Assembly: GCA_937990185.1 (NCBI GenBank)
Contig: CALKBI010000013.1
Coordinates: 1-64,000, forward strand
From: an uncultured Neomegalonema sp.
GTDB taxonomy: Bacteria; Pseudomonadota; Alphaproteobacteria; Rhodobacterales; Rhodobacteraceae
DNA: 64,000 nucleotides
Direction of reading: 5' to 3'
The position numbers and the translations under genes are program-made. Below the pieces are notes generated by a model. That model was not told the origin of the DNA. It worked only from the letters and a program-made list of their open reading frames with translations, and searched no databases. Positions within the stretch are counted from its first letter, which is position 1. Every line of letters begins with the position of its first letter. Shown piece after piece: positions 17,363 to 28,572 of this stretch.

Positions 17363-19426
17363 ATGAGCGATCTGCGCAAGCTGGTGATTGATGGGGAAGA
17401 GCATGAGCTGGACCCAAATCTGACAGTGCTTCAGGCATGTGAAGTTGCGGGCAAAGAAATCCCGCGTTTCTGCTATCACGAGCGCCTGTCAATCGCGGGT
17501 AACTGCCGCATGTGCCTTATCGAAGCTGTCGGCGCACCGAAACCGATGGCGTCTTGTGCGATGCAAGTCAAAGATTTGCGCGGTGGGCCTGAGGGACAGC
17601 CTCCTGCGATCAAAACAAACTCTCCTCTGGTCAAACAAGCCCGCGAAGGAGTGATGGAGTTTCTACTCATTAATCACCCTCTTGATTGCCCGATCTGTGA
17701 TCAGGGTGGTGAGTGTGACCTGCAAGATCAGGCTATGGCTTATGGCGCTGACTTTAGTCGCTTTAATGAAGCAAAGCGGTCGATGGACGAGATCAATCTT
17801 GGGCCACTGATCAAAACACATATGACGCGCTGCATTCAATGCACCCGCTGTGTGCGATTTGCGACGGAAATTGCTGGTGTACCCGAAATGGGCTGCACTG
17901 GGCGCGGTGAGGATGCCGAGATCGTAAGCTATCTCGATTCGGCGCTGACGTCAGAAATGCAGGGCAATGTGATTGATCTTTGCCCCGTCGGTGCGCTGAC
18001 ATCACGCCCTTATGCATTTAACGCGCGCCCATGGGAGTTGCGCAAAACCGAGACGATTGACGTCATGGACGCGCTTGGCTCGAATATCCGTATCGACGCT
18101 AAAGGCACAGAGGTCATGCGGGTCATGCCTCTCAACCATGACGGCGTGAATGAGGAATGGATCTCGGATAAGACTCGCTTTGCCTGTGATGGTTTGGCAC
18201 GGCAACGACTCGACCAACCTTATGTGCGTAAAGACGGCAAGCTCACTGCTGCGAGTTGGGATGAAGCATTTGCTGCTATCCGCGAAAAAATCACTGGAAT
18301 AGCTCCAGAAAAGGTCGCGGCGCTTGCGGGGGATTTGGTTTCAACCGAAGCGATGTTTGCGCTTAAAGCGCTCATGGACCAAATCGGGTCTGCGAATGTC
18401 GACTGTCGTCAGGATGGAGCAAAACTGCCAGCGGGTAATCGCTCGGCTTGGCTGTTTAACTCGACAATCGAAGGGATTGAAGACGCTGATGCGATTGTGC
18501 TGATTGGCACTAACCCGCGTAAAGAATCGCCAGTGCTTAACGCCCGTATCCGCAAGGCATGGCTGACCGGAACAGAAATTGGCGTAGTCGGCGAAGCGGT
18601 CGATTTAACCTACGATACGCATCACATAGGAGTAGGGGGCGGATCGCTCTCTTCGATTAAAGACAGTAGCTTCTATAAAGACGTTCTGTCTAAAGCTGAG
18701 CGTCCTTTGGTCATCCTTGGTGCTGCGGCAACTGCGCGTGATGATGGTGAAGCTGTCCTTGGTGCTGCGATGGCGTTGGCTGAAAGTCTCGGCGGTCAGT
18801 TCTCAATGCTCCATTCGGCAGCGGCTCGCGTTGGCGGTATGGAAGTCAACTGTCTTCCGGGAGAAGGCGGACGTGATACCGATGGTATCCTCGTCGGCGC
18901 TGCGAGCGGTGCGCTAGAAGTTGTCTATCTTCTCGGAGCCGACGAAATTGACATGGAGACTCTCGGTCAAGCTTTTGTGATTTATCAGGGGCATCACGGT
19001 GATGCCGGGGCGCATCGTGCTGATGTGGTTTTACCGGCGGCGGCATATACTGAGCAGACCGGCCTTTTCGTTAATACCGAAGGACGTCCGCAAATCGCTT
19101 ACCGTGCTGCGTTCCCGCCGGGCGAAGCGAAAGAAGATTGGGCAATTATCCGGGCACTCTCAGAACGCCTTGGAGAACCGTTACCTTTTGATTCTATTGA
19201 TCAACTTCGAGCCAAGCTTTTCGAGAAATTTCCACACCTGCAATCAATCAATACGATTACACCTGCTGAATGGCGGGCTGCACCTGCGGGAACTGTCGAT
19301 GAAGCTCCATTCGTCTGTCCAATTGATGACTTTTATCTAACCAATTCGATTACCCGAGCATCAGAAACGATGGCGGAATGTTCTCGGCTAGCTCAAGAGA
19401 AAACAGCTGCATTGGCTGCGGAGTGA
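17363..19426 (+). CDS. nuoG: NADH-quinone oxidoreductase subunit G
   Basis: The 687-residue NuoG subunit of respiratory complex I, part of the NADH-oxidising arm. It holds the N-terminal [2Fe-2S] domain ([15 protein letters not shown]), the [18 protein letters not shown] and [13 protein letters not shown] iron-sulfur ligands, and a [13 protein letters not shown] segment, then a molybdopterin-oxidoreductase-like domain. The start follows GGAGG. No nuoA-F precedes it, which is unusual: the gene upstream is on the opposite strand. nuoH follows only after two unrelated genes. Length is normal for alphaproteobacteria. Confidence 0.96.
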   Translation: MSDLRKLVIDGEEHELDPNLTVLQACEVAGKEIPRFCYHERLSIAGNCRMCLIEAVGAPKPMASCAMQVKDLRGGPEGQPPAIKTNSPLVKQAREGVMEFLLINHPLDCPICDQGGECDLQDQAMAYGADFSRFNEAKRSMDEINLGPLIKTHMTRCIQCTRCVRFATEIAGVPEMGCTGRGEDAEIVSYLDSALTSEMQGNVIDLCPVGALTSRPYAFNARPWELRKTETIDVMDALGSNIRIDAKGTEVMRVMPLNHDGVNEEWISDKTRFACDGLARQRLDQPYVRKDGKLTAASWDEAFAAIREKITGIAPEKVAALAGDLVSTEAMFALKALMDQIGSANVDCRQDGAKLPAGNRSAWLFNSTIEGIEDADAIVLIGTNPRKESPVLNARIRKAWLTGTEIGVVGEAVDLTYDTHHIGVGGGSLSSIKDSSFYKDVLSKAERPLVILGAAATARDDGEAVLGAAMALAESLGGQFSMLHSAAARVGGMEVNCLPGEGGRDTDGILVGAASGALEVVYLLGADEIDMETLGQAFVIYQGHHGDAGAHRADVVLPAAAYTEQTGLFVNTEGRPQIAYRAAFPPGEAKEDWAIIRALSERLGEPLPFDSIDQLRAKLFEKFPHLQSINTITPAEWRAAPAGTVDEAPFVCPIDDFYLTNSITRASETMAECSRLAQEKTAALAAE

Positions 19427-19612
19427 ACTACAGATCGAGTATGTAAAGCAAAATGATGTGGCGAAAGCTTGATGAGATACTTTAATTAGAGCCAGTTCAT
19501 TCGCTCGCGAAAAGATGTATTGTTGAGGTATTTGCGTTGGACGCAAAATATGCCAGGAATCCAAAACATTGATTTGTTTGTTGGTACTTAGATATCTGGC
19601 ATGGAGATTTTC

Positions 19613-19972
19613 ATGAAGAAACTCGTCATTCTCTCGATAGTGACACTCCTTGGGGGAGCATCACACGCTTCGGCAACGGCAACCGTTACTCTTGGCGACG
19701 AAACTTACAAAATGGATTCGGTTACGTGTTCGGGAGGACCAGGTTCATTTAGCGTTCAAGCCCAAGCAAGCGGTGGTACCCGCCTCTTACAATTGGGAGC
19801 ATTTGACGGCGATGTGAAGTCGGTAGGCTTTCGTGTAGATGATACGCTGGCTCAAGTTGCGGATCAAACAGGTACGTTTGATGGAAAGACGTTCAAGTTT
19901 ACGGGTGAAGCACAAGTCTTTACTGAAAACTCTTTGAACCGGCGCACATTGAGTGTTTCAGCAACCTGCTAA
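19613..19972 (+). CDS. Small exported protein resembling LpqH/19 kDa antigen fold
   Basis: A 119-residue protein with a signal peptide (MKKLVILSIVTLLGGASHASA) and a beta-rich mature part. The pattern VTLGDETYKMDSVTCSGG near the start and LSVSATC at the end resembles the LpqH (mycobacterial 19 kDa lipoprotein antigen) family, where the two cysteines pair; here there is no lipobox cysteine. The assignment is by pattern only. The ATG at 19613 is chosen because the signal peptide starts there. It lies between nuoG and an ADP-ribosylglycohydrolase gene, inside the complex I cluster, with 186 bases upstream that could hold its own promoter. Confidence 0.6.
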   Translation: MKKLVILSIVTLLGGASHASATATVTLGDETYKMDSVTCSGGPGSFSVQAQASGGTRLLQLGAFDGDVKSVGFRVDDTLAQVADQTGTFDGKTFKFTGEAQVFTENSLNRRTLSVSATC

Positions 19973-20042
19973 TATCTTCTTTTGCAGCTACATGAACTGA
20001 CCGCGCCATTTTGATCTTGGCGCGTTTTTGGAGAATCTTCAT

Positions 20043-20984
20043 ATGAAGCGCGCTGATCGTGTTTCTGCCGGCTTGATCGGCGCTTATGTCGCGGATGCGG
20101 CGGCTCTTGGTTTTCATTGGCTTTATGATCCTGAGAGGATAGCCGCATTGGCGGGCGACTCGCCCACATTTCGCGAACCTAATGCAGCAGATTTTGAAGG
20201 CTTCAGAGGCGGTTTCGTTCATCCAACGAAACGTGCGGGCGATCTGTCTCAATACGGGGTGCAGCTTCGTGTTGCGATACAGTCGATGGTGGCGACAGAT
20301 GGGCGTTTCGACGTTAAGGATTTTCAAGATCGATTTGCGGCAACCTTTGGTCCTGACGGCTCATGGGACGGCTATATCGACAAGGCGACGAAAGGAACCC
20401 TCGCGAATCTCGCGATAGATCAACGTGAGCCTTCAGGCGCTGATGATGATCAGGTTCCCGCAATTGCAAGGTTTCCTGCGATTATGGCGCAGACCAAAGT
20501 ATCTGCGGAAGAAATTGATGCAGCCATCGCGATTACCAGCGCAAATGACACTGCTGCGGCATGGGGACCAATTGCTGCGTCTCTCTTGCGCGCTGCTTAT
20601 GACGGTATGACACCACGAGAAGCAGCCGTTTCTGTGTCTTCAAAGGCAGATGGTGAAATCGGCGACGCCCTTCGTAATGCGGTTCGGACGAAAGAACGCG
20701 ATACTGTTGCTTTCGCAGAAGAAGTCGGGCGGGCATGTCCTTTGCCGCAATCAATGCCTGTAATTTTTCATATATGTGCGCGTGCGGATACGTATCGCTC
20801 TGCAATTGAACGTAATATTTTATCTGGTGGCGATAATTGTGGCCGTGGGCCTGTGCTTGGCGCTGTCTTTGGTGCTGCGCACGGTATTGAAGGCAGTGGC
20901 GTCCCACAAGAATGGATTGCTAAGGTGATAGATAACGCCGATCTGACTGCTGAGATTGCCGCACTTATGAAAAAGTCGACCTAG
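20043..20984 (+). CDS. ADP-ribosylglycohydrolase family protein (J1-crystallin/SelJ-like)
   Basis: A 313-residue member of the ADP-ribosylglycohydrolase superfamily (COG1397). It opens RVSAGLIGAYVADAAALGFH, carries WDGYIDKATKGTLANL and ends with LSGGDNCGRGPVLGAVFGAA. In canonical enzymes the last motif is GGDTDT, with two metal-binding acids; here it is GGDNCGR, as in J1-crystallin/selenoprotein J-type relatives. An acidic run, GADDDQVP, is near residue 130. Activity on ADP-ribose is therefore not assured. The gene sits between nuoG and nuoH on the same strand. Start at 20043 fits the family N-terminus. Confidence 0.78.
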   Translation: MKRADRVSAGLIGAYVADAAALGFHWLYDPERIAALAGDSPTFREPNAADFEGFRGGFVHPTKRAGDLSQYGVQLRVAIQSMVATDGRFDVKDFQDRFAATFGPDGSWDGYIDKATKGTLANLAIDQREPSGADDDQVPAIARFPAIMAQTKVSAEEIDAAIAITSANDTAAAWGPIAASLLRAAYDGMTPREAAVSVSSKADGEIGDALRNAVRTKERDTVAFAEEVGRACPLPQSMPVIFHICARADTYRSAIERNILSGGDNCGRGPVLGAVFGAAHGIEGSGVPQEWIAKVIDNADLTAEIAALMKKST

Positions 20985-21097
20985 AGGCTGTAATTGAGAC
21001 TCTTTTAGGGTGGCATCCTAAAGCTAACGGGCCTAGACATTCCGAAAATATTAGAGGCTGCGCGCGTTCTCCGTGAGCGCGAAAGGGATATCTCGGC

Positions 21098-22213
21098 ATG
21101 GACGAGTTTCTGACTTTTCTGACAATCGTGGGTCAATGCCTGCTTGTTCTCGTTTGTCTGCTGATCTCACTCGCATTTTTGCTCTATATGGACCGGAAGG
21201 TTTGGGCAGCAGTACAGCTAAGGCGTGGGCCGAATGTGGTGGGGCCTTGGGGCTTGCTGCAATCGTTTGCTGATTTCCTGAAATTTGTGATGAAGGAAAT
21301 CGTGATCCCTGCGGGTGCAGACCGTACCGTCTTTTTGCTTGCCCCGATGATCACCTTTGTTTTGGCCGTGATTGCCTGGGTCGTTATCCCGTTTTCTGAA
21401 GGCTGGGTTATCTCTGACTTGAATGTCGGAATTCTCTACCTCTTCGCGATTTCATCGCTGGGTGTTTACGGGGTTATTATGGGCGGATGGGCCGCCAACT
21501 CGAAATACCCGTTTCTTGGCGGTTTGCGCTCTGCCGCGCAGATGGTCAGCTATGAAGTCTCCATCGGCTTTGTCATTGTAACTGTGCTGTTGATGGTTGG
21601 TTCATTGAACCTCAGCGACATCGTACTTGCACAATCAAGCGATTGGGGGCTGGTTGGCTGGTACTTCTGGAAGCAGCCAGTGATGTTTGTGGTGTTCTTT
21701 ATCTCGGCATTGGCTGAGACAAACCGTCCGCCGTTTGATTTGCCGGAGGCTGAGTCTGAACTCGTTGCCGGTTATCAGGTTGAATATTCCTCGACGCCGT
21801 ACCTGCTGTTTATGATCGGCGAGTACATGAACATCGTTATGATGTGTGCTCTGACGACAATCTTGTTCTTTGGTGGTTGGTTGTCTCCTATTCCCGGTCT
21901 GCCTGATGGCGCTCTTTGGTTTATCCTGAAGATCATATTCTTCTTCTTCCTGTTCTCTATGGTGAAAGCCATTGTTCCAAGATACCGCTACGACCAGTTG
22001 ATGCGGATCGGATGGAAGGTCTTCCTGCCGCTCTCACTGGCTTTCGTGGTGATCACTGCCGGTGTCATGAAGGGCTTTGACATTGATCCTTGGACAATGA
22101 CTGAAGAGGCACATGAAATGGGACGCGGAGTTGGTTTACCGCCTGAGCTAGACCTAGAGCCGGTCGTTGAGCCTGAAAAAATTGAAGCGGTTCTGCCGTC
22201 GGAGGCAAGCTGA
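21098..22213 (+). CDS. nuoH: NADH-quinone oxidoreductase subunit H
   Basis: NuoH (371 residues), the membrane subunit that joins the peripheral arm to the membrane arm and lines the quinone chamber. Eight or so membrane spans are visible; the conserved quinone-site loop [20 protein letters not shown] is present. The protein ends with an acidic tail of about 35 residues ([20 protein letters not shown]) beyond the usual end of the family. It overlaps nuoI by one base (TGATG), so translation is coupled. It opens the contiguous nuoHIJKLMN block. Confidence 0.96.
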   Translation: MDEFLTFLTIVGQCLLVLVCLLISLAFLLYMDRKVWAAVQLRRGPNVVGPWGLLQSFADFLKFVMKEIVIPAGADRTVFLLAPMITFVLAVIAWVVIPFSEGWVISDLNVGILYLFAISSLGVYGVIMGGWAANSKYPFLGGLRSAAQMVSYEVSIGFVIVTVLLMVGSLNLSDIVLAQSSDWGLVGWYFWKQPVMFVVFFISALAETNRPPFDLPEAESELVAGYQVEYSSTPYLLFMIGEYMNIVMMCALTTILFFGGWLSPIPGLPDGALWFILKIIFFFFLFSMVKAIVPRYRYDQLMRIGWKVFLPLSLAFVVITAGVMKGFDIDPWTMTEEAHEMGRGVGLPPELDLEPVVEPEKIEAVLPSEAS

Positions 22214-22704
22214 TGGGTATCCCTCTTGATAAAGCTGCTCGTTACTTCCTGCTCGCAGACTTTTTTGCGGGCTTTAAGATCGGGATGCGGTATTTCTTCA
22301 AGCCAAAGGCGACGATCAACTATCCGTTCGAGAAAGGCCCGCTGTCTCCGCGTTTTCGGGGTGAACATGCGCTGCGTCGCTATCCGAACGGCGAGGAACG
22401 CTGCATCGCGTGTAAGCTTTGCGAGGCAATTTGCCCAGCGCAGGCCATCCATATTGATGCGGAACCACGCGACGATGGCTCGCGGCGCACCACCCGTTAT
22501 GACATCGACATGACGAAGTGCATCTATTGCGGCTTTTGTCAGGAAGCTTGTCCGGTCGATGCTATTGTTGAAGGCCCGAACTTCGAATTTGCGACCGAAA
22601 CCCGCGAAGAACTCTTCTACGACAAGACGAAACTTCTCGAAAATGGCGACCGATGGGAGCGTGAGATCGCACGTAACCTCGAATTAGACGCTCCGTACAG
22701 GTGA
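22213..22704 (+). CDS. nuoI: NADH-quinone oxidoreductase subunit I
   Basis: NuoI (163 residues), carrying the two [4Fe-4S] clusters N6a and N6b that pass electrons toward N2. Both ligand motifs are intact: [12 protein letters not shown] and [12 protein letters not shown]. An N-terminal amphipathic helix and [20 protein letters not shown] are typical of the alphaproteobacterial/mitochondrial TYKY subunit. Its start overlaps the nuoH stop. Confidence 0.97.
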   Translation: MGIPLDKAARYFLLADFFAGFKIGMRYFFKPKATINYPFEKGPLSPRFRGEHALRRYPNGEERCIACKLCEAICPAQAIHIDAEPRDDGSRRTTRYDIDMTKCIYCGFCQEACPVDAIVEGPNFEFATETREELFYDKTKLLENGDRWEREIARNLELDAPYR

Positions 22705-22711
22705 GGTTCAA

Positions 22712-23311
22712 ATGATCCAAGTCCTCGCATTTTATCTTTTTGCCGTCACTGCTGTCATTGCAGGTGTCATGGTCGTATTCTCGCGAAACCCGGTTCATTC
22801 TGTGTTGTGGTTGATCTTCGCATTCTTCTCGTCCGCAGGTCTCTTTGTCATGATGGGCGCTGAGTTCCTCGCGATGCTGCTGATGATCGTCTATGTCGGT
22901 GCGGTCGCGGTGCTGTTCCTGTTTGTCGTCATGATGCTTGATGTGGACTTTGCAGAACTGCGGGGCAGGGTGGCGGAATACCTGCCAATCGGTTTGGCGA
23001 TTGGCTTGGTTATGTTGATGCAGCTCAGTTTCGGGTTCCTTGCTTGGCAAGACGTCGATGCGGCGCGACCAGCGGAGACGATGGCGCGTGGTGTTGGAAA
23101 CGCGCATCAGCTTGGTGAAGTCATCTACACGAAATATGTCTACGCGTTTCAGGCCAGCGGCTTGATCCTGCTCGTCGCTATGATCGGCGCGATTGTCCTG
23201 ACACTGCGCCATCGTGAAGGTGTGAAAAAGCAAAGCGTCATGTCACAGCTTTACCGTGATCCGAAAGAAGCCGTTGTCATGCGTGATGTGAAACCGGGAG
23301 GGAGCCTCTAA
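22712..23311 (+). CDS. nuoJ: NADH-quinone oxidoreductase subunit J
   Basis: NuoJ (199 residues), the ND6-like membrane subunit with five spans. The conserved third helix [20 protein letters not shown], containing the pi-bulge region, is present. A hydrophilic C-terminal tail ends in [10 protein letters not shown]. It starts 7 bases after nuoI and abuts nuoK directly (TAAATG). Confidence 0.95.
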   Translation: MIQVLAFYLFAVTAVIAGVMVVFSRNPVHSVLWLIFAFFSSAGLFVMMGAEFLAMLLMIVYVGAVAVLFLFVVMMLDVDFAELRGRVAEYLPIGLAIGLVMLMQLSFGFLAWQDVDAARPAETMARGVGNAHQLGEVIYTKYVYAFQASGLILLVAMIGAIVLTLRHREGVKKQSVMSQLYRDPKEAVVMRDVKPGGSL

Positions 23312-23617
23312 ATGATTGGTCTCACCCATTACCTTGGCGTTGCCGCGATGCTCTTCGTGATTGGCGTTTTTGGTATCTTTCTCAACCGCAAAAATATCAT
23401 CATCATCCTGATGTCGATTGAGCTGATGCTCCTCGCGGTCAATATCAACTTTGTCGCCTTTTCGACGCATCTTGGCGATATTGGCGGTCAGGTCTTTACG
23501 TTATTCGTTCTTACCGTTGCTGCGGCGGAAGCCGCCATCGGCCTTGCCATTCTCGTCTGTTTCCATCGCAATCGGGGTACGATTGCGGTCGAAGACGTCA
23601 ACATGATGAAGGGCTGA
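23312..23617 (+). CDS. nuoK: NADH-quinone oxidoreductase subunit K
   Basis: NuoK (101 residues), the ND4L-like proton-channel subunit. Three membrane spans are evident; the essential membrane glutamate is in [15 protein letters not shown], and a second in [10 protein letters not shown]. Length is exactly that of the family. It begins immediately after the nuoJ stop and is followed 6 bases later by nuoL. Confidence 0.96.
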   Translation: MIGLTHYLGVAAMLFVIGVFGIFLNRKNIIIILMSIELMLLAVNINFVAFSTHLGDIGGQVFTLFVLTVAAAEAAIGLAILVCFHRNRGTIAVEDVNMMKG

Positions 23618-23623
23618 TCTCGC

Positions 23624-25543
23624 ATGGTTTCCGCGATTGTCCTCATGCCGCTGCTCGGATGTTTGCTGGCGGGTCTTTTTGCTAAATCGCTCGGCGAGCG
23701 TATGGCACAGCTTATCCCGACAGGGCTGTTGATCGCGTCGGCAATCCTGAGCTGGATTGTCTTTGCGAATGGTAACACCGCTGATCCCGAGATTATAACG
23801 TGGTTTACGTGGTTCAGTTCGGGTGGCTTAGAAGTCGTCTGGTCTTTGCGCGTGGATACGTTGACGCGCGTGATGCTGGTGGTCGTGACGTCTGTTTCGG
23901 CTCTCGTGCATGTCTATTCGATGGGCTACATGGAGCATGATCCGTCGAAGCCCCGCTTCTTTAGCTATCTCAGCCTCTTTACCTTTGCGATGTTGATGCT
24001 GGTGACGTCGGACAACTTCGTTCAGATGTTCTTCGGTTGGGAAGGTGTTGGCGTTGCGTCTTATCTGTTGATTGGTTTCTGGCATCACAAAGACAGCGCC
24101 AATGAAGCGGCTATGAAAGCCTTCATCGTCAACCGGGTTGGTGATTTTGGTTTCGCGCTAGGTATCTTCGGTATCTTTGCTGTGTTTGGCTCGCTGAGCT
24201 TTGACACGGTATTCGAAGCACTCCCTGCGATGGCCGGTTCTACTTTCATGTTCCTCGGTTGGGAAATGGACATTCTCAACACACTCGGGATGTTGTTGTT
24301 CATCGGCGCGATGGGCAAGTCTGCACAGTTCTTGTTGCACACATGGCTTCCCGACGCGATGGAAGGCCCAACGCCTGTATCCGCACTGATCCATGCCGCG
24401 ACGATGGTGACGGCTGGTGTCTTCCTCGTTTGCCGCATGTCGCCGCTCTACGAATTGGCGGATGGAGCGAGTACCTTCATTACCTATATCGGCGCGTTCA
24501 CAGCGTTCTTCGCGGCGACGGTAGGGTTGGTTCAGAACGACATTAAGCGGATTGTTGCCTACTCAACCTGTTCGCAGCTTGGCTATATGTTCTTCGCAGC
24601 GGGCGTCGGCGCTTACGAAGCCGCGATGTTCCACCTCTTCACGCACGCTTTCTTCAAGGCTCTGTTGTTCCTTGGTTGTGGTTCAGTCATTCACGCGCTG
24701 CATGATGAGCAGGACATCCGTAAGATGGGTGGCATGTGGAGCATTATTCCGCTGACTTATTTGTTGATGGTCGTCGGGACGATGGCGCTGACGGGTGTTC
24801 CGCCGTTCGCGGGATATTTCTCAAAAGACATGGTGATTGAAGCTGCTCATGCCGCCCATACGAATGCCGGTCTGTTTGCATTCTGGGTCGGTGTCATTGT
24901 TGCGATGATGACCGCGTTCTATTCGTGGCGCTTGATTTTCCTCGTGTTCCACGGCGAGCGCAACAACACGCCTGAGGTTTACAAAGCGGCGCATGAAAGC
25001 CCGAAGATTATGCTGATCCCGATGGGCATCTTGTTCATCGGTTCAATCCTTGCCGGTATTTTCTTCAACTACATCTTTATCGGTGACGGCGCGCATGACT
25101 TCTGGGGCAATTCTATCGCCGGTGGTCAGCATATCATCCATGAAGCTCATCACTCGCCGACTTGGGTGAAGAAAGCACCGTTCTTCGCTATGCTCATTGG
25201 CTTTGGTCTGGCGCTTTGGATTTACATCGCGCGTCCCGGTATGGCGGATAAAATTCGTGAGGGTGCGGGCGTTGCTTACGACTTCCTGCTCAATAAGTGG
25301 TACATGGACGAGCTGTATAACTGGATCTTCGTCAAGCCCGCGATGTGGGTCGGTCGCTTCTTCTGGAAGAAGGGCGATGGAGCCACGATTGACGGAGCGA
25401 TCAATGGCTTATCAATGGGCGTGATCCCGACTTTGACGGGCTTCTATGGACGCCTGCAAAGTGGCTATGTCTTCCATTACGCGCTTGCGATGATTGGTGG
25501 TGTCGCCTTGATCATCGCTGTCGCTTCGACGGGAGGGCATTAA
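23624..25543 (+). CDS. nuoL: NADH-quinone oxidoreductase subunit L
   Basis: NuoL (639 residues), the distal antiporter-like proton-pumping subunit. The pump glutamate is in [19 protein letters not shown], and the lysine-bearing segments ([35 protein letters not shown]) are intact. The C-terminal third contains the long lateral helix and a last anchoring span. It is followed by nuoM after one base, with GGGAGGGC in its own end serving as the ribosome site. Confidence 0.97.
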   Translation: MVSAIVLMPLLGCLLAGLFAKSLGERMAQLIPTGLLIASAILSWIVFANGNTADPEIITWFTWFSSGGLEVVWSLRVDTLTRVMLVVVTSVSALVHVYSMGYMEHDPSKPRFFSYLSLFTFAMLMLVTSDNFVQMFFGWEGVGVASYLLIGFWHHKDSANEAAMKAFIVNRVGDFGFALGIFGIFAVFGSLSFDTVFEALPAMAGSTFMFLGWEMDILNTLGMLLFIGAMGKSAQFLLHTWLPDAMEGPTPVSALIHAATMVTAGVFLVCRMSPLYELADGASTFITYIGAFTAFFAATVGLVQNDIKRIVAYSTCSQLGYMFFAAGVGAYEAAMFHLFTHAFFKALLFLGCGSVIHALHDEQDIRKMGGMWSIIPLTYLLMVVGTMALTGVPPFAGYFSKDMVIEAAHAAHTNAGLFAFWVGVIVAMMTAFYSWRLIFLVFHGERNNTPEVYKAAHESPKIMLIPMGILFIGSILAGIFFNYIFIGDGAHDFWGNSIAGGQHIIHEAHHSPTWVKKAPFFAMLIGFGLALWIYIARPGMADKIREGAGVAYDFLLNKWYMDELYNWIFVKPAMWVGRFFWKKGDGATIDGAINGLSMGVIPTLTGFYGRLQSGYVFHYALAMIGGVALIIAVASTGGH

Positions 25544-25544
25544 G

Positions 25545-27119
25545 ATGACGGATGAAAGTTTCCTCTTAAATCTTGTTCTCTGGTTGCCTGCGGTTTGGGG
25601 CTTGGTGTTGCTCTTCATGCGCGGCGACGATGAGCCAGAGCGCAAACTGGCAAGGCGCATGTCCCTTGGCATGACGGCTTTCGTCTTTGTCCTGTCAGTT
25701 ATTGTCTTCATGGGCTTTGACTCAGATACGGCAGACTTCCAGTACGTGACAGAAGTGCCGTGGCTCGGCCCGATGGAATATAAGATCGGCGTAGACGGGA
25801 TATCGATCCTGTTCGTGATGCTGACGACGATGATTATGCCGCTTGTGATCCTTGCGAGCTGGAAAGTCGAAAAGCGGGTTCGTGAGTATTTCGCAGCGTT
25901 TCTTATTCTTGAGACGCTGATGATCGGCGTGTTCGTGTCGCTCGATCTGTTCCTGTTCTACCTGTTCTTTGAAGCGGGCCTCATTCCTATGTTCCTGATT
26001 ATCGGAATTTGGGGCGGACAGCGGCGCATCTACGCCAGCTTTAAATTCTTCCTATATACGTTACTCGGCTCCGTATTGATGCTGATTGCGATGCTCTGGC
26101 TCGTGATTGAGGCTGGTACGTCCGATATCGTCGACCTGCTGAATTATACCGTCGCATCGGAACCGATAACGGTGCTTGGGTTTGATATTGCCGGCGGTGC
26201 TCAGACGCTTTGTTGGTTAGCGTTCTTTTCCAGCTTTGCCGTCAAAATGCCGATGTGGCCGGTTCATACATGGTTGCCTGACGCACACGTTGAAGCCCCG
26301 ACAGCCGGTTCAGTGGTTCTCGCTGCAATCCTCCTAAAGCTCGGCGGTTACGGCTTTATCCGCTTTAACTTGCCGATGTTTCCGATTGCATCGCATCACT
26401 TAGCGGATTTCGTTTTCTTCCTCAGCGTTGTGGCGATCATCTACACCTCGCTTGTTGCGTTGATGCAAGAAGACATCAAAAAGCTGATTGCATATTCATC
26501 TGTCGCGCATATGGGCTTTGTGACAATGGGGATTTTTGCTGCGAACCAACAAGGTGTTGACGGCGCGATCTTCCAGATGATCTCGCACGGCTTTATCTCT
26601 GGCGCGTTGTTCCTATGCGTTGGTGTTATCTATGATCGGATGCACACGCGAGAGATCAAATTCTATGGAGGTTTGGTCACGCGAATGCCGGTATTTGCTG
26701 CGATCTTCCTGTTATTCACGATGGGCAATGTCGGACTGCCAGGGACAAGCGGTTTCGTTGGTGAGTTCCTGACGATGATGGGTGCGTTTAAGGCGAATAC
26801 ATATGCAGCCTTCTTTGCTGCTACCGGCGTTATCCTGTCCGCAGGGTATGCGCTTTGGCTTTATCGCCGTGTCGTGTTTGGAACCATCGAAAACCCGGCA
26901 TTGGAGAACATTGAAGATATGTCGAAGCGCGAAATTGGGATTATGATCCCGTTGATCGCTGCGACCTTGTTCTTTGGTATTTATGCAAATGCTGCAATCG
27001 ACGTGTTTAGCCCGTCAGTTGAGAATTTGCTGGATGGGTATTACGCCGCAGTCGGTACACCTGAATCGATTGTGATTGCAGCAGGCGAGGGCGCTCCCGC
27101 TCCCGCAAGCAGCCACTAG
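25545..27119 (+). CDS. nuoM: NADH-quinone oxidoreductase subunit M
   Basis: NuoM (524 residues), the middle antiporter-like proton-pumping subunit. The conserved membrane glutamate is in [20 protein letters not shown], and [20 protein letters not shown] is the signature of the family. The C-terminus ends in an Ala/Pro-rich tail. Normal length; immediately follows nuoL and precedes nuoN by 13 bases. Confidence 0.97.
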   Translation: MTDESFLLNLVLWLPAVWGLVLLFMRGDDEPERKLARRMSLGMTAFVFVLSVIVFMGFDSDTADFQYVTEVPWLGPMEYKIGVDGISILFVMLTTMIMPLVILASWKVEKRVREYFAAFLILETLMIGVFVSLDLFLFYLFFEAGLIPMFLIIGIWGGQRRIYASFKFFLYTLLGSVLMLIAMLWLVIEAGTSDIVDLLNYTVASEPITVLGFDIAGGAQTLCWLAFFSSFAVKMPMWPVHTWLPDAHVEAPTAGSVVLAAILLKLGGYGFIRFNLPMFPIASHHLADFVFFLSVVAIIYTSLVALMQEDIKKLIAYSSVAHMGFVTMGIFAANQQGVDGAIFQMISHGFISGALFLCVGVIYDRMHTREIKFYGGLVTRMPVFAAIFLLFTMGNVGLPGTSGFVGEFLTMMGAFKANTYAAFFAATGVILSAGYALWLYRRVVFGTIENPALENIEDMSKREIGIMIPLIAATLFFGIYANAAIDVFSPSVENLLDGYYAAVGTPESIVIAAGEGAPAPASSH

Positions 27120-27132
27120 GGGCGCGAGAGAT

Positions 27133-28572
27133 ATGGAAACACTTAATCTTCTCGCCGCTGGACCAGAGCTGATCCTAGCTGCCGGAGCCATCATCTTACT
27201 AATGTTTGGCGTGTTCACGAAGGGTGAGGGCGCAGCTGTAACAACGCTTTGGCTTGCAGTTGGGGTGCTCGTTATCGCCGGCGTTTTTGCCTATGCGCAA
27301 CCGGGCGATACGGAATACGCCTTCGGAGGTGTTTTCGTTTCGGACGGCGTGTCGCGCTTTGCCAATGTATTCATGTTCTTTGGGTCGGCGGTCGTATTGA
27401 TCCTGTCCCGTGACTACATGATCCGCGCAAAATCAATGTTATTCGAATTTCCGGTGCTGGTTCTCTTCGCCGTTCTGGGTATGGCGATGATGGTATCATC
27501 GGCTGATCTCATATCGCTTTATGTCGGTCTCGAGCTGCAATCTCTCTCGCTCTATGTCTTGGCTGCTTTCCGCCGAGACTCGACGCGCTCCACTGAGGCC
27601 GGGCTAAAATATTTTGTGCTTGGTGCGTTGTCCTCCGGCTTGTTGTTATACGGCTCATCCTTTGTTTACGGATATGCTGGCTCAACAGAATTTGTCGCCA
27701 TTGCAGAGCGTCTGAAAGATGGCGATGCAGGTGTTGGGTTCCTTATTGGTCTCGCGCTGGTAATTGCGGGTCTTGCGTTCAAGATTTCCGCTGCGCCTTT
27801 CCATATGTGGACGCCAGACGTTTACGAGGGCGCGCCAACGCCGATCACAGCATTCTTCGCAACCGTGCCAAAAGTTGCTGCGGCGGTTCTCCTGGTTCGT
27901 GTTCTTTATGGAGCCTTTGGCGAGGTTGCGGATCACTGGTGGCAAATCATTTGGTTCCTATCAGCGGCTTCGATGCTGGTGGGCGGCGTTGCGGCCATTG
28001 GCCAAACCGACATTAAGCGACTGATGGCTTACTCCTCGATTGGTCATATGGGCTTTGCAATGCTAGGCCTTGCAGCGGGTACGGCGAAAGGGGCTGAGAG
28101 CGTCTTGATCTATCTCGCGATCTATCTGGTCATGAATATCGGAGTATTTGCATTTATCCTGTCCATGCGCCGTGATGGTGTGCAGGTGACAAAAATAGAT
28201 GATCTCGCAGGCCTATGGAAAGCGGATGGCCTTTCCACCTTCTGTCTTGGCGTTTTGATGTTTTCGTTAGCGGGTATTCCGCCACTGGCTGGCTTTTGGG
28301 CGAAGTTTTACGTCTTTCAGGCGGCGGTTGATGCGGGTTTGATTTGGTTGTTGATCGTCGCTGTCGCAGGCACGGTGATCGCTTGTTTTTACTATCTTCG
28401 CATCGTCAAAATTATGGTCTTTGATGACCCGGCGGATGCGTTCGATGGCCCGATGCTGATCGAAAATCGCTTGGCTCTTTTTGGGTCAGCAGTCCTAGTG
28501 TTCGTGTTTGTTGTTGGCGGTCTTGGCGTTCCTGAAATGGCGGCAGAAGCGGCCTCCGTCTTTGCCAAGTGA
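27133..28572 (+). CDS. nuoN: NADH-quinone oxidoreductase subunit N
   Basis: NuoN (479 residues), the proximal antiporter-like proton-pumping subunit. The key glutamate is in YVGLELQSLSLYVLAAF and the lysine-bearing helix in FKISAAPFHMWTPDVYEGAP. The track start at 27076 lies inside nuoM; the ATG at 27133, after GCGAGAGAT, gives the standard N-terminus (METLNLLAAGPEL). The stop overlaps the birA start (GTGA). Confidence 0.95.
   Translation: METLNLLAAGPELILAAGAIILLMFGVFTKGEGAAVTTLWLAVGVLVIAGVFAYAQPGDTEYAFGGVFVSDGVSRFANVFMFFGSAVVLILSRDYMIRAKSMLFEFPVLVLFAVLGMAMMVSSADLISLYVGLELQSLSLYVLAAFRRDSTRSTEAGLKYFVLGALSSGLLLYGSSFVYGYAGSTEFVAIAERLKDGDAGVGFLIGLALVIAGLAFKISAAPFHMWTPDVYEGAPTPITAFFATVPKVAAAVLLVRVLYGAFGEVADHWWQIIWFLSAASMLVGGVAAIGQTDIKRLMAYSSIGHMGFAMLGLAAGTAKGAESVLIYLAIYLVMNIGVFAFILSMRRDGVQVTKIDDLAGLWKADGLSTFCLGVLMFSLAGIPPLAGFWAKFYVFQAAVDAGLIWLLIVAVAGTVIACFYYLRIVKIMVFDDPADAFDGPMLIENRLALFGSAVLVFVFVVGGLGVPEMAAEAASVFAK

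Noticed and set aside
21004-21022. Terminator between the ADP-ribosylglycohydrolase gene and nuoH
   Set aside because: Six-base AT-rich stem TTTAGG/CCTAAA without a T-run; not convincing.
22562-23233. 223-residue minus-strand ORF over nuoJ
   Set aside because: His/Asp/Gln-rich text typical of the reverse complement of a membrane protein gene.
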